64,000 bases of DNA from JASLZO01 sp965247995 (GCA_965247995.1 OZ252041.1:372001-436000); one strand, 5' to 3'; positions 1-9,000 are shown, numbered from the stretch's first letter. Translations and numbers: made by a program. Notes: generated by a model not told the origin, from the sequence alone.

Positions 1-231
1 GATTTCTCCAGCGTCCGGCGACCACCGCGCGAGGGCCTCCACGTCCTCATGCAACACGTCGTACCCGTTGACGTTACGCAGCAGGCTCTCCAGCATGATG
101 CGGACCGAGAACGGCAAGCGAGAGACTGACCCGATGCCTGCTCGTTCGAGCGCATTGATGTCGAAAATCGCAACCGGGCCACCCCGCGCATCGATCGTGC
201 GTCTCGCGCCGAATTCGTCTCGATAGGCCAT
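1..231 (-). CDS. acnA: Aconitate hydratase, N-terminal fragment (cut by window edge)
   Basis: The 77 codons visible encode the start of an AcnA-type aconitase, the TCA-cycle enzyme that isomerises citrate to isocitrate. The stretch FGARRTIDARGGPVAIFDI is followed by LPFSVRIMLESLLRN and by a segment ending EDVEALARW, which matches the conserved N-terminus of the AcnA/IRP1 family (usual form LPFSIRILLENLLRN). The reading frame is open to base 1, so the rest, including the Fe-S cysteines, lies outside the window. The ATG at 229-231 is the only ATG near this conserved start. The ribosome site is weak (GAGGG about 12 bases upstream), so the start is likely but not certain. The gene is divergent from the propeller gene at 347. 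Confidence 0.85.
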   Translation of the reverse strand, partial: MAYRDEFGARRTIDARGGPVAIFDINALERAGIGSVSRLPFSVRIMLESLLRNVNGYDVLHEDVEALARWSPDAGEI

Positions 232-282
232 GTAGTGATAACCCTCGAAGCGGCCGATTCCGGCCAGTTTGGGACCGGGCCA

Positions 283-291
283 AGTTTAGCA
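283..291 (-). promoter_or_regulatory. Possible extended -10 promoter for acnA
   Basis: On the minus strand TGC precedes TAAACT, an extended -10 pattern, about 50 bases upstream of the acnA ATG. I see no good -35 box, so this is tentative. Confidence 0.3.
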
Positions 292-346
292 TTTGGGTAT
301 CTGGGTCCCGTTGTAGGGCGCGTCGAGATGGCACGGAGGTGACCTC

Positions 347-1489
347 GTGGGTTGGTCGCGACATCATCAATTCGGTGTGATCTATCACGAGCCTGAACGC
401 GCCTTTGAGGGGTATACGTTGATCATCCCGAATGGTGGGTTGAGCACTCCCGATCGGGGCGTCGACCAGTACGCAGCGCTCGTAGATATGGCTGGCCGCA
501 TCTGCCACCGTTGGAGCTCGGAGTTAGGGCTCAAGCACGCGTGCCTCTTGCCAAATGGCAACTTGCTTGCCCGTACGCGCGCCCCGGACCCTTTTGATGG
601 GGCAGCTCCCCTGGGGGGTTCCAGTGCAGCGATCGTGGAGTTGGACTGGAACAGCAACGTCGTATGGAAGCTCGAGAATCCGATGATCCACCACGACTTC
701 GAGCGGCTACCCAACGGCAACACTCTGGTGTTGCTGTGGGACGAGATCCCGGCTGAGGTCCGAGATCGAGTGCGTGGGGGCTACGAAGGAACCGCAGACC
801 CGAGACAGATGTTGGGCGACGTGGTCCAGGAAATCACTCCTTCAGGTCTGGTTGCCTTCGAATGGCGGTCCTGGGAGCACCTTGACGTCAGCAAGGACCG
901 CATCTGCCCGCTAGAGGATCGCCGCGCGTGGACTTACGCGAATTCGGTGAGCACGACGAACGTCGGCGATCCTCTCGTCAGTTTCCGGTCCACGAGCGTC
1001 GTCTGCATTGTCGACCGTCGTAGCGGGCACCTGACGTGGCGGTGGGGACCCGGTCACGTGTCACACCAACACAACGCTTCCAGTCTCCCCAATGGAAACG
1101 TTCTCCTTTTCGACAACGGACTCCATGGCCTTGGGGCGCCCAGGTCCCGAGTGATTGAAGTCGATCCAAGCGACCAAGACCGCATCGTCTGGGAGTACGT
1201 GGGGAACCCTCCGGTGTCGTTCTTCAGTCCCCTCGTCAGCGGCGCGGACCGGCTTCCGAACGGGAATACGCTGGTATGCGAAGGCTCCCATGGCCGTGTA
1301 TTCGAGGTGACGCCAGACCGTGAGATCGTGTGGGAATACATGAGCCCGTACTTCCTTCCGATATCCGGCGGGGAGTCGAACGCGCTATTCCAGGCCCACC
1401 GGTACGGACCAGATGATCCAGCGCTGCGTGGCCGTAACTTAGACCCCGGCCGCTTCGCGAACGTAACTGCCCTGCACGACCCCGCTTAA
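347..1489 (+). CDS. Arylsulfotransferase-like beta-propeller protein
   Basis: This 380-residue protein carries the LPNGN blade motif four times (residues about 68, 121, 248 and 303), each after a histidine-rich or acidic segment (HHDFERLPNGN, HQHNASSLPNGN) and followed by hydrophobic strands ending in W-E-Y or W-R-W. This is the pattern of the ASST/arylsulfotransferase propeller family, whose founding members move sulfate between phenols. It has no signal peptide, unlike the periplasmic enterobacterial ASST, so a cytoplasmic role or a different substrate is likely; many relatives have no proven activity. The GTG start has a good ribosome site (GGAGGT, 335-340). It stands alone, divergent from acnA. 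Family assignment is firm and substrate unknown. Confidence 0.75.
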   Translation: MGWSRHHQFGVIYHEPERAFEGYTLIIPNGGLSTPDRGVDQYAALVDMAGRICHRWSSELGLKHACLLPNGNLLARTRAPDPFDGAAPLGGSSAAIVELDWNSNVVWKLENPMIHHDFERLPNGNTLVLLWDEIPAEVRDRVRGGYEGTADPRQMLGDVVQEITPSGLVAFEWRSWEHLDVSKDRICPLEDRRAWTYANSVSTTNVGDPLVSFRSTSVVCIVDRRSGHLTWRWGPGHVSHQHNASSLPNGNVLLFDNGLHGLGAPRSRVIEVDPSDQDRIVWEYVGNPPVSFFSPLVSGADRLPNGNTLVCEGSHGRVFEVTPDREIVWEYMSPYFLPISGGESNALFQAHRYGPDDPALRGRNLDPGRFANVTALHDPA

Positions 1490-1585
1490 GGTCTCGCACG
1501 CGCCGGGACCTAGTACGCCCCTCCCCGGACCATCGCACCGAAGTAGTAGCCTGTTACGCGTCACCAAGCGGTTGAACGAGGACCA

Positions 1586-2386
1586 ATGCGACGATTCTCA
1601 TTCCGGCGTCCCGCAGTAGCCATTGTCTCGTTGCGCGGGATGATCGGCGGCGGCGCGCGCTTGAGTTCGATCGTTGACTTGCTCCACGACGTTGCAGACG
1701 ACGACGGCATACGAGCCGTGCTGCTCGACATCGACTCGCCCGGTGGTTCGGCGTCCGCATCGGACGCAGTCCGGGCTGCCGTTAGCCGGGTAGTCGAGCG
1801 AAAACCCGTGCTGGCTTTCGTTCGGAACCTCGGCGCATCCGGCGCTTACCTGGTCTGTTGTGCCGCAAGCACCATCATGGCTGCTCCGACCGCGTTAGTT
1901 GGATCAATCGGCGTCATCTCCGTGCGTCCCCAACTCACCGAATTGATGGATCGGACCGGAATCAAGCTGTCGGTCAACAAGGCCGGCCGTCTGAAGGATC
2001 TCGGAGCATTCTGGCGCGAGCAGACGGACGAGGAACAGGCAGTCGAGCAGCGGCTGATCGACGAGTACTACGACCACTTCGTGGACACGATTGTTGCCGC
2101 CCGTGGGCTCACTCGCGAGCGAGTATTGGAGTTCGCAACTGGCGAGGTGTTCACCGGCCAGCGTTCCGCGGAGATAGGTCTCGTCGACGAGTTGGGTGAC
2201 TGGGATGATGCCCTTCGGCATGCCTCTGAAATCGGCGGTCTGCTCGAGCTCCGGACGGTGTACCGACATCCGCACCGGTCCCTCGTCGAGCGGGTTCTGG
2301 GCCGCGCAGGAAGTACCGGAAACCTCCAGGCGCTCTTGACGTCTCGAGTGCTCTACGTCGACGTCCGATCCCTAGGTCAGGAGTGA
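1586..2386 (+). CDS. sppA: SppA-type S49 serine protease, short form
   Basis: A 266-residue peptidase of family S49, whose members cut leftover signal peptides and membrane-protein fragments with a Ser-Lys dyad. The visible motifs are DIDSPGGS (residues 48-55), the nucleophile in GASGAYL (Ser85), LVGSIGVIS (104-112) and the likely general-base lysine in GRLKDLG (Lys137). The C-terminal part has the usual F-T-G-x-x-A-x-x-x-G-L-V-D pattern. The N-terminus starts directly at the protease fold with no membrane anchor or signal peptide, unlike classical SppA, so it resembles the short soluble SppA/SohB-like forms. It converges on rph and is preceded by a 96-base gap without a clear promoter. Confidence 0.85.
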   Translation: MRRFSFRRPAVAIVSLRGMIGGGARLSSIVDLLHDVADDDGIRAVLLDIDSPGGSASASDAVRAAVSRVVERKPVLAFVRNLGASGAYLVCCAASTIMAAPTALVGSIGVISVRPQLTELMDRTGIKLSVNKAGRLKDLGAFWREQTDEEQAVEQRLIDEYYDHFVDTIVAARGLTRERVLEFATGEVFTGQRSAEIGLVDELGDWDDALRHASEIGGLLELRTVYRHPHRSLVERVLGRAGSTGNLQALLTSRVLYVDVRSLGQE

Positions 2387-2424
2387 ACCAAATCCCCCGG
2401 CGCCGAGGCCTTGTACCGAGCAAG

Positions 2425-3174
2425 CTACCTCGTGAGCGAGGCCTCCTGAACAGCCTTTAGCGAAGCGATCCCCGAAGACGCCAAGTCCAAGACTGCGTCC
2501 AGGCGGGCACGGGTGAATGGAGAACCCTCCGCGGTTCCTTGAACCTCCACCAGGTCGCCCGACCCAGTCATCACGACATTGAAATCGGCGTCGGCGGTCG
2601 AATCCTCTTCATAGCAGAGGTCCAATAACAGACCGTCTCCCGCTATTCCAACGCTGACTGCCGCAACGGAATCGCGAATGGGTATCGAGTCAAACGCACC
2701 CTGCCGCTGCAGCCGCGCTAACGCGAGATGCAGAGCGACAAATGCCCCCGTGATTGCTGCGGTCCTGGTCCCTCCGTCCGCCTGCAGCACATCGCAATCG
2801 ACGACGAACGTGCGCTCCCCGAGTCGGTCCAAGTCCACGACGGCTCGCAACGATCTACCGATCAGCCGTTCGATCTCCAGGCTCCGTGCAGTCGAGCGGC
2901 CCTGTGAACGCTCGCGCGGCGTCCGCGTCAGCGTGGCCCGCGGGAGCATCGCGTACTCAGCGGTTACCCACCCGCTTCGCGAACCTTGCCGCCAACCGGG
3001 CACCCGGTCTTCGACACTTACCGCGCAGAGCACTCGCGTTTCACCCTGTTCGATGAGCGCGGATCCTTCCGCGTAGTCCAGCGCGCCGGGCGTGATCGTC
3101 ACTGGCCTGAGTTCGTCGGGTTGCCTTCCGTCGACGCGTGCCGTAGCCATGCCTCCCAGGGAGCGTGTGTTCAT
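2425..3174 (-). CDS. rph: Ribonuclease PH
   Basis: RNase PH trims the 3' ends of tRNA precursors by phosphorolysis. The 249 residues contain the family hallmarks: VDGRQPDELRPV near the start, SVEDRVPGW, WVTAEYAMLPRAT, the R-rich loop TRTPRERSQGR, IERLIGRSLRAV, VDCDVLQADGGTRTAAITGA and the ending VQGTAEGSPFTR. The length fits the family (about 240-260). The ATG at 3174 has only a weak AGG upstream; a second ATG at 3150 would start closer to the conserved core. It lies 27 bases after comEC and probably belongs to the comEA-comEC-rph transcription unit. Confidence 0.93.
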   Translation of the reverse strand: MNTRSLGGMATARVDGRQPDELRPVTITPGALDYAEGSALIEQGETRVLCAVSVEDRVPGWRQGSRSGWVTAEYAMLPRATLTRTPRERSQGRSTARSLEIERLIGRSLRAVVDLDRLGERTFVVDCDVLQADGGTRTAAITGAFVALHLALARLQRQGAFDSIPIRDSVAAVSVGIAGDGLLLDLCYEEDSTADADFNVVMTGSGDLVEVQGTAEGSPFTRARLDAVLDLASSGIASLKAVQEASLTR

Positions 3175-3201
3175 CGAAGCCTACAGGACACGCGAACCAG
3201 A

Positions 3202-5646
3202 TTACTGAGGCGCCGGTCGCCCAGTCCGGACGCGGATCGTGTTGCCGTCCGTTTCGAAGACGATCTGGCCATGGAGATCTGTCCGAAAGACGCCGAGTGG
3301 CCCAACAACCTGGGCCAGGCGCTCCAGCGCTCCATCGTCGGGGTGGCCGAACGGGTTGCCAGCTCCGGCCGAAATCACCGCGAGGTCTGGCCGGACCGCC
3401 TCGAGGAAACGCCGACTCGACGCGTTCCCGCTGCCGTGGTGCGCAACCTTCAAGACGTTCGCCCGAAGTGGGGCGTCAGAAGAGATCAGCGCGTTCTCCG
3501 CTTCCATGAAGATGTCGGCCGACAGCAGAAACGACGCCCTTCCGTAGTCGATCCGCGAAACGACTGAGTTGTTATTGACGTCTGACATCGTGCCGGTCAG
3601 CTGATATGCGGCCGGATGGAGAATACGCAGGATCGCGCCCCGACCAAGATCGATTGTCGTTCCGGCTACTGCCGGCACGACCCGAAGCCCGTCGGACCGC
3701 TGTTCGGCTAGCGTGCGTTCCCACTGGACCGCAACGTCGCTCGACGCCCGGAGTCGCGGGTCAAGAACGGCCGACACGGACCGCGTATCCAACACATGCG
3801 CCAATCCAGTCAAGTGGTCGCTATCGGGATGGGTCAAGACGACGACTTCGATGTGTCTGGATACCCATGGGAGGAAGTCAGCAAGTTGCCGTTCCAAGGT
3901 AGGTCCATCAGGTCCCCCATCCACGAGAACTCGGACGCCGGCAGGTCCTTCAATGAGCACGGCGTCGCCTTGGCCGACATCAAGAAATGAAACGCGTAGG
4001 TTGTCCCGTCCGTCCCCGCTAGTGAGCACCGCGGTGTACACCAACCCCGAGATCAGCACGAGGGGGAGGAGAGGGAGGTAGGCGCGTATCGCGCTCGCTT
4101 GCCCCGCCGCGGGAAGCGAGGTCGATGGACCCAGCATGGCTGGCCCGAGCGCCCAACTCGGTCGCCCTCTCGCAGCGCGAAACACAAGCACCACGAGCGC
4201 GGCATACCAGGCCAAAATCCAGGCGGGTTTCCACGGCCCGGTCTCCACGGCGGCGAACGGCAGCGACCCAAACCGTGCACCGATCTGCTCGAGCAACGAC
4301 AATCCAGGCCACGCAAACCACCCGGTCACCTGACCGGGTATCCCGCCGATGACGCCGACCACCGCGGTCGCCATGGACGTCACGAGCACTAGCGGCAGCA
4401 ACAGGGTTGCGAGCAACGTTGCCGGGACCGTCAGCAGGGAGACAGCGCCAAAGTGGAACCCCAGCACCGGCACGACCATCGCAGTAGCTGCGACTGACAC
4501 GGATGTGCTGGTCAGCACAAACGCAGCCAGCCACGAACCTTCCCCTACCCCGAGCAGGTCAGAGGCCCGTTGTTGGATTGGAGGGTGCAAATAGACAAGG
4601 CCGGCCATCGCCGCGAAGCTCAGCTGGAATGAGACTTCGCCGACGACACCCGGGTCCACACCCGCAATGAGTGCCGCAGCAGCAGCCAATGCGAGACCTC
4701 CACTGCTCTGCCTCCCAAGCCCGATTGCGATCACATAACCGCTCCCCATCACAACCGCCCGCTGCACTGGTGTGCCGAACCCTGAAAGGGCTGCATACGC
4801 CCAAATCACGGACAGGGGGATGAGCACGTACAACCCCCAACGGCGCCCGAACATTGCCGTCGCCGAGGCCAGGGCCAACCCGAGCAGCACGCCGACGTGA
4901 AGGCCGGAGATCGAAAGGATATGCGCGATCCCGGCCTTGGCCCATCGGTCCCTAAACTCCGGCGTGAGCCCGTCTCGTTCTCCCAACAACAGGGCGCGCC
5001 CCAACGATGCAGCAGGTTCGGGAAGCGATCGGCTAAGCGACCGGGACATAGCCGCACGGAGATCGCCCAAGACCCGCGAGAATCCAACGGTTGTTTCGAG
5101 GGTTTCGAGCCGAGGCCGGTACATCGCGCCGGTGATGCCTCGGCGCTCGAGGGCTGCCCGGTAGTCGAACTCTGGAAACGTCGGCGGAGCAACAAGTTCG
5201 CCGGTCAGCGCAACCTCGTCTCCTCGCCTTAGCCCGCGCGCAGCGTCGCCCCTTGATAACCAGGCGACGACGCCGGTTGAACCGGCATTCGTCGTCGGCA
5301 GCGCGTTGTCGGTGCGAATGGTCCGAACCTCGACGGTCGTCCGGACCACCTGGCCGACAAAACCCGGATCCGACGTGACCGTCCCCGTGACGGTGGCCGT
5401 CTGGCCAAGACGTTGAGCAACGACGTCAGGTGGCGTATCTCTCCACGACTCCGCAGACCACACGACTCCCACAATGCCGATCAGCAAGGCGACCGCGGCA
5501 TTCCGAATGCGTCGGTTGGCGAACCCAAGACCGAACGCCAGGACCGGTAGCACCGCGATCGTCACAAGGATCTCAGCCGGGATGGGCGTCCACTGTCCAA
5601 GCACCAACCCGGTCAGCCAACTCAGCAGGCCGACGAGCACGGTCAT
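3202..5646 (-). CDS. comEC: ComEC/Rec2 DNA uptake channel protein
   Basis: This 814-residue polytopic membrane protein is the DNA internalisation channel of natural transformation. The N-terminus has membrane helices with a soluble OB-like insert (DPGFVGQVVRTTVEVRT), then the Competence domain with GLTPEFRDRWAKAGIAHILSISGLH and LRRGDE, and many helices. From about residue 550 it carries a metallo-beta-lactamase-like domain: FLDVGQGDAVLI, then LTHPDSDHLTG near residue 608 and VAHHGSGNASS later. The length and three-part layout are those of full ComEC. It starts 7 bases after the comEA stop, so the two are co-transcribed. Together with ComF at 22.3 kb this suggests the organism can take up DNA, although no pilus genes are in view. 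Confidence 0.95.
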   Translation of the reverse strand: MTVLVGLLSWLTGLVLGQWTPIPAEILVTIAVLPVLAFGLGFANRRIRNAAVALLIGIVGVVWSAESWRDTPPDVVAQRLGQTATVTGTVTSDPGFVGQVVRTTVEVRTIRTDNALPTTNAGSTGVVAWLSRGDAARGLRRGDEVALTGELVAPPTFPEFDYRAALERRGITGAMYRPRLETLETTVGFSRVLGDLRAAMSRSLSRSLPEPAASLGRALLLGERDGLTPEFRDRWAKAGIAHILSISGLHVGVLLGLALASATAMFGRRWGLYVLIPLSVIWAYAALSGFGTPVQRAVVMGSGYVIAIGLGRQSSGGLALAAAAALIAGVDPGVVGEVSFQLSFAAMAGLVYLHPPIQQRASDLLGVGEGSWLAAFVLTSTSVSVAATAMVVPVLGFHFGAVSLLTVPATLLATLLLPLVLVTSMATAVVGVIGGIPGQVTGWFAWPGLSLLEQIGARFGSLPFAAVETGPWKPAWILAWYAALVVLVFRAARGRPSWALGPAMLGPSTSLPAAGQASAIRAYLPLLPLVLISGLVYTAVLTSGDGRDNLRVSFLDVGQGDAVLIEGPAGVRVLVDGGPDGPTLERQLADFLPWVSRHIEVVVLTHPDSDHLTGLAHVLDTRSVSAVLDPRLRASSDVAVQWERTLAEQRSDGLRVVPAVAGTTIDLGRGAILRILHPAAYQLTGTMSDVNNNSVVSRIDYGRASFLLSADIFMEAENALISSDAPLRANVLKVAHHGSGNASSRRFLEAVRPDLAVISAGAGNPFGHPDDGALERLAQVVGPLGVFRTDLHGQIVFETDGNTIRVRTGRPAPQ

Positions 5647-5653
5647 TCAGGAG

Positions 5654-6244
5654 TCAATTGACGGTGATGAGCGGCCGCACGCTTTCCAGCGTTCCCGGAC
5701 CCACACCGGGAACCTCCAAGAGATCCTCAATGCGCTGGAACGGACCAGTTTCCCGGCGATGTGACACGATCGCGTCCGCGAGCTTGGGTCCGATATCCGG
5801 GAGCGTCTCGAGCTCGGCCGGCGTCGCCACGTTGATATCAATCGGTCCCACTTGCACGGAACCTGACCCGGTCAACGAACCACTTGTTGTACTACTCGAT
5901 GATGGATCGAGTATTGGGATTTCATAGCGGCGTCCGTCCACCAACCCTTGGGCTAGATTAACCGCGTTGGTGTCCGCACTCGCAAGGTGACCACCCGCGA
6001 GCTCGATTGCCTCGACGAGCCTTGTGCCAGGAGGCAATCGATAGACTCCCGGGTCACTCACGCCGCCGACGATGTGCACGACGATCTCAGTCGGCGTCGC
6101 GGTCGGCGTGGGTATCTCGATCTCGAGGGTCGGTGCGCTACGTCCAGCCTCACGAAGGGCCAAAATCGCGACAGCACCGAGCGTCGCGACAATCAGGGCG
6201 GCCGCGATCGCGTTCCGAAGCCGTTCAGCTTCCCAACCAAACAT
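5654..6244 (-). CDS. comEA: ComEA-type DNA-binding protein (SLBB plus helix-hairpin-helix)
   Basis: A 196-residue membrane-anchored DNA receptor for transformation. Residues about 12-30 form one transmembrane helix, 54-80 an SLBB domain (VVHIVGGVSDPGVYRLPPGT), then a Ser/Thr/Gly-rich linker, and 137-196 a double helix-hairpin-helix (ININVATPAELETLPDIG-like start, LEVPGVGPGTLE at the end). This order is that of Gram-positive-type ComEA. The ATG is the first in the frame, with only a weak GTAGG upstream. It begins the comEA-comEC-rph unit and is divergent from glyA. Confidence 0.92.
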   Translation of the reverse strand: MFGWEAERLRNAIAAALIVATLGAVAILALREAGRSAPTLEIEIPTPTATPTEIVVHIVGGVSDPGVYRLPPGTRLVEAIELAGGHLASADTNAVNLAQGLVDGRRYEIPILDPSSSSTTSGSLTGSGSVQVGPIDINVATPAELETLPDIGPKLADAIVSHRRETGPFQRIEDLLEVPGVGPGTLESVRPLITVN

Positions 6245-6320
6245 GGCCTACGGAGCCTAGGTTCCGCCACGCCTACTCGCAAGGAACGCGGAACCCTTAC
6301 GGATTGTTTCCAGCCCACCG

Positions 6321-6350
6321 TTGACACCCGGAAACGGCGGCCCCTAGAGT
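6321..6350 (+). promoter_or_regulatory. Promoter for glyA (TTGACA-N18-TAGAGT)
   Basis: A perfect -35 box TTGACA (6321-6326) is followed after 18 bases by TAGAGT (6345-6350). It lies about 130 bases upstream of the glyA ATG in the comEA-glyA divergent gap, which holds no other recognisable element. Confidence 0.5.
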
Positions 6351-6478
6351 CGAAGACCGCAGTATTGATGGCGTTTACCGCGGCGTGACAACCTCGCGTC
6401 AAGCAAACGTGATTGATCCCATCGGGCCACGGGAATCAGACGGTCGGATTGTCGAACCAGCGGGAGGGGAAAGACGGG

Positions 6479-7723
6479 ATGAGCGTACTTGAAACCAGAG
6501 ACCCAGAGGTCTTCGCCGCCATCGAGGGAGAAGAGGAGCGGCAACGACGCACGATCATCCTCATCGCCTCCGAGAACTACACCAGCAAAGCGGTGAAGGA
6601 AGCTGCTGGCTCGGCACTGATGGAGAAGTACGCAGAGGGGTATCCGGGACGCCGCTATTACGCGGGTTGCGAATACGTCGACGTTGTGGAGCGCCTTGCC
6701 CGAGAGCGCGCCAAGGAACTATTCGGCGCAGAGTACGCAAACGTCCAACCTCACAGCGGCGTCCAAGCCAACATGGCCGTCTACTTCGCAATGCTGCAAC
6801 CGGGCGATACGGTCCTCGGGATGCGGCTTGATCAAGGCGGCCACCTGTCTCACGGGAGCCCGGTCAACTTCTCGGGCCAGTTCTATAACTTCGTCTCCTA
6901 CGGCGTGTCGGAGGAAACTGAACAAATCGACTACGCCGAGGTCGAACGCCTCGCGGAGCAGCACCAGCCGAAGATGATCGTCGCTGGCGCGAGCGCGTAC
7001 GCGCGGGCGATCGACTTTGCCGAGTTTCGTAGAATCGCCGATAACGTTGGCGCGTTCCTCATGTCCGACATCGCCCACTATGCCGGCCTCGTGGCTGCGG
7101 ACATCTACCCGGACCCGGTCCCGCATTCTCAGTTCGTCACCACAACCACTCAGAAGACCCTCCGGGGGCCTCGCGGAGCGGTTGTCTTCACCGACGAGGA
7201 GCACGCCGCCGCCATCGACCGTTCCGTTTTTCCGGGAACGCAGGGCGGGCCCAGCATGCATACCATCGCGGCGAAAGCGGTCTGCTTCCAGGAAGCCCTA
7301 CAACCAGCGTTCAAGGAGTACCAGCAGCAAGTCCTGGATAACGCCCGCGCCATGGCGGACGAACTCCAAAGCTTAGGGCTCCGGATCGTGTCTGGCGGGA
7401 CAGACTGCCACCTGTTTCAGGTCGACGTTCGCCCCTTGGAAACGACGGGCCACACGGCTGAGAGGGCGCTCGAGCGCGCAGGCATCATCCTCAATGCCAA
7501 CACGATTCCGTTCGACCCACAACCTCCCCGGATCGGCAGCGGGGTTCGTATTGGAACCCCAGCGGTAACGACGCGTGGGTTCAAGGAGGACGACGTGAGA
7601 GCCGTAGCTCAGATGATTGGGCGCGTGCTGCGCAACGGCGATAATGAAGAAGTGATCGAGGCAACCCGCCGCGAAGTCCGTCATTTGGCATCCAGTTTCC
7701 CGGTGCCCGGATTGGACACCTGA
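6479..7723 (+). CDS. glyA: Serine hydroxymethyltransferase
   Basis: GlyA converts serine and tetrahydrofolate to glycine and methylene-tetrahydrofolate, with pyridoxal phosphate. The 414 residues match the bacterial family in length. Visible motifs are IASENYTS, EGYPGRRYY, NVQPHSGVQAN, HLSHGSPVNFSG, DIAHYAGL and TTTQKTLRGPRG, in which Lys226 binds the cofactor. The open frame extends upstream, but the ATG at 6479 has the strong ribosome site GGGAGGGGA (6462-6470) and aligns with the usual start. It is followed after 53 bases by rpsF. Confidence 0.97.
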   Translation: MSVLETRDPEVFAAIEGEEERQRRTIILIASENYTSKAVKEAAGSALMEKYAEGYPGRRYYAGCEYVDVVERLARERAKELFGAEYANVQPHSGVQANMAVYFAMLQPGDTVLGMRLDQGGHLSHGSPVNFSGQFYNFVSYGVSEETEQIDYAEVERLAEQHQPKMIVAGASAYARAIDFAEFRRIADNVGAFLMSDIAHYAGLVAADIYPDPVPHSQFVTTTTQKTLRGPRGAVVFTDEEHAAAIDRSVFPGTQGGPSMHTIAAKAVCFQEALQPAFKEYQQQVLDNARAMADELQSLGLRIVSGGTDCHLFQVDVRPLETTGHTAERALERAGIILNANTIPFDPQPPRIGSGVRIGTPAVTTRGFKEDDVRAVAQMIGRVLRNGDNEEVIEATRREVRHLASSFPVPGLDT

Positions 7724-7747
7724 ACCGGTTCGCGAGCCGTTGGTGTG

Positions 7748-7753
7748 TATACT
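7748..7753 (+). promoter_or_regulatory. Possible -10 box for the rpsF-ssb-rpsR unit
   Basis: TATACT lies 23 bases upstream of the rpsF ATG and directly after the glyA stop. No convincing -35 box is present at the right spacing. Confidence 0.35.
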
Positions 7754-7776
7754 TACCTGCTACTTTGGGGAGGCAG

Positions 7777-8058
7777 ATGGCCCGATACGAATTGATGGTG
7801 ATTCTGGAGTCGACGGTCTTGGACGAAGAAGTCCCTGAAGCAATCGAGCGGCTCCAGCAGTTGATCCAGAATCAGGGTGGCTCCGGAGGAGAAGTGGAAG
7901 TCCAGGGCCGCAAACGCCTTGCCTACCCGATCCGGAAGCACGACGACGGCACCGTAGTGCTGTCCCGGTTCGAGATGGAGCCAAACAAGGTTTCCGGGCT
8001 CGAGTCCGGATTGCGCATGGAGCAACAGATCGTACGCAACCTTCTTCTCCGTATCTAG
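7777..8058 (+). CDS. rpsF: 30S ribosomal protein S6
   Basis: S6 binds 16S rRNA as a partner of S18 in the platform of the small subunit. The 93 residues start MARYELMVILES and contain the family pattern of a YELMVIL strand, a GGEVEVQGRKRLAYPI strand and the ending RNLLLRI. The ATG at 7777 follows GGGGAGG (7767-7773); a TTG at 7765 lies inside that ribosome site and is not used. It heads the classic rpsF-ssb-rpsR order; rplI, often next, is not here. Confidence 0.96.
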   Translation: MARYELMVILESTVLDEEVPEAIERLQQLIQNQGGSGGEVEVQGRKRLAYPIRKHDDGTVVLSRFEMEPNKVSGLESGLRMEQQIVRNLLLRI

Positions 8059-8077
8059 ACCCGGAATCCGAGTCAAC

Positions 8078-8506
8078 ATGACCAGTCTCAACAAGATCAT
8101 GGTTATTGGGAATTTGGGTACGGACCCCGAGATGCGGTATACGCCCAATGGGAATCCGGTGACGTCCTTCCGGCTAGCTACCACTCGCGGGTTCACCGGT
8201 GGCGACGGTGAGCGCCGACAAGAGACTGAATGGTTCACGATCGTGACCTGGAACCGCCTCGCCGAGTTGTGTAATCAACACCTCGGGAAGGGCCGGCGCG
8301 TGTATGTCGAAGGCCGGTTCCAAAGCCGTTCCTGGGAGGGCCGCGACGGCGTGACGCGCAACCGGAGCGAGATCGTCGCGAACCAAGTACTGTTCTTGGA
8401 TCGTCCGCAGCAACCGGGCGCGCCACAGGTTGGCGACCCGCCGATCCCTGGCCCGTCGGACGAGCCAGACTTCGAGTCCCCAGACACCGAGGACCTGCCC
8501 TTCTAG
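8078..8506 (+). CDS. ssb: Single-stranded DNA-binding protein
   Basis: SSB coats single-stranded DNA in replication and repair. The 142 residues hold an OB fold (NKIMVIGNLGTDPEMRYTP, TEWFTIVTWNRLAELC, GRRVYVEGRF), a short Pro/Gly-rich linker and the acidic tail ending EDLPF, which recruits partner proteins. It lies between rpsF and rpsR, as in most bacteria. Confidence 0.96.
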   Translation: MTSLNKIMVIGNLGTDPEMRYTPNGNPVTSFRLATTRGFTGGDGERRQETEWFTIVTWNRLAELCNQHLGKGRRVYVEGRFQSRSWEGRDGVTRNRSEIVANQVLFLDRPQQPGAPQVGDPPIPGPSDEPDFESPDTEDLPF

Positions 8507-8556
8507 CGCATACCGGCGCCTGATCAGCAATCGCCGGCACCCCCATTGGAGGACCA

Positions 8557-9000
8557 ATGACCACACCGACCCCAGAAGCACCCCGGCCGGAGACCGACGC
8601 CCCGCGTGCGGCGCCAGGGGCCGGAGCGCCGCAAACGGGTGGTCCTCCGCGACCACCGGGACCGGGGTTTTCAGGACCGGGCGGTCCTGGCGGCCGACCA
8701 GGTGGGGGTCCCCGGGACCGCGATCGCGACCGGCGGGGCGGTGGCCGAAGGTATTTCCCACGCCGCAAGGTCTGCTTCTTCTGCGCCAACAAGGAAGTGA
8801 TCATCGACTACAAAAGCGTTGAGGGTCTCCGTCGGTACATCTCGGAGCGGGGGCGCATCGAACCCCGGAGAAAGACAGGGACCTGCGCCCGGCATCAGCG
8901 GACCTTGGCCACCCACATAAAGCGTGCCAGACAGGTTGGCTTGTTGCCCTTCACCACGGACCGGTCGCGCAACCCGACACCCGTCACTCGAGACCGGTAG
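8557..9000 (+). CDS. rpsR: 30S ribosomal protein S18 with long N-terminal extension
   Basis: The S18 core is at residues about 65-130: RRYFPRRKVCFFCANK, IDYKSVEGLRRYISERGRI and RRKTGTCARHQR. It keeps a CxxC and a later C-x-x-H, so it is the zinc-binding form. The core is preceded by about 60 residues rich in Pro, Gly, Arg and Ala, making 147 residues against the usual 70-90. The ATG at 8557 has the ribosome site GGAGG seven bases upstream, which supports the long form. The extension is low-complexity and probably disordered; it could touch rRNA or mRNA. Confidence 0.93.
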   Translation: MTTPTPEAPRPETDAPRAAPGAGAPQTGGPPRPPGPGFSGPGGPGGRPGGGPRDRDRDRRGGGRRYFPRRKVCFFCANKEVIIDYKSVEGLRRYISERGRIEPRRKTGTCARHQRTLATHIKRARQVGLLPFTTDRSRNPTPVTRDR

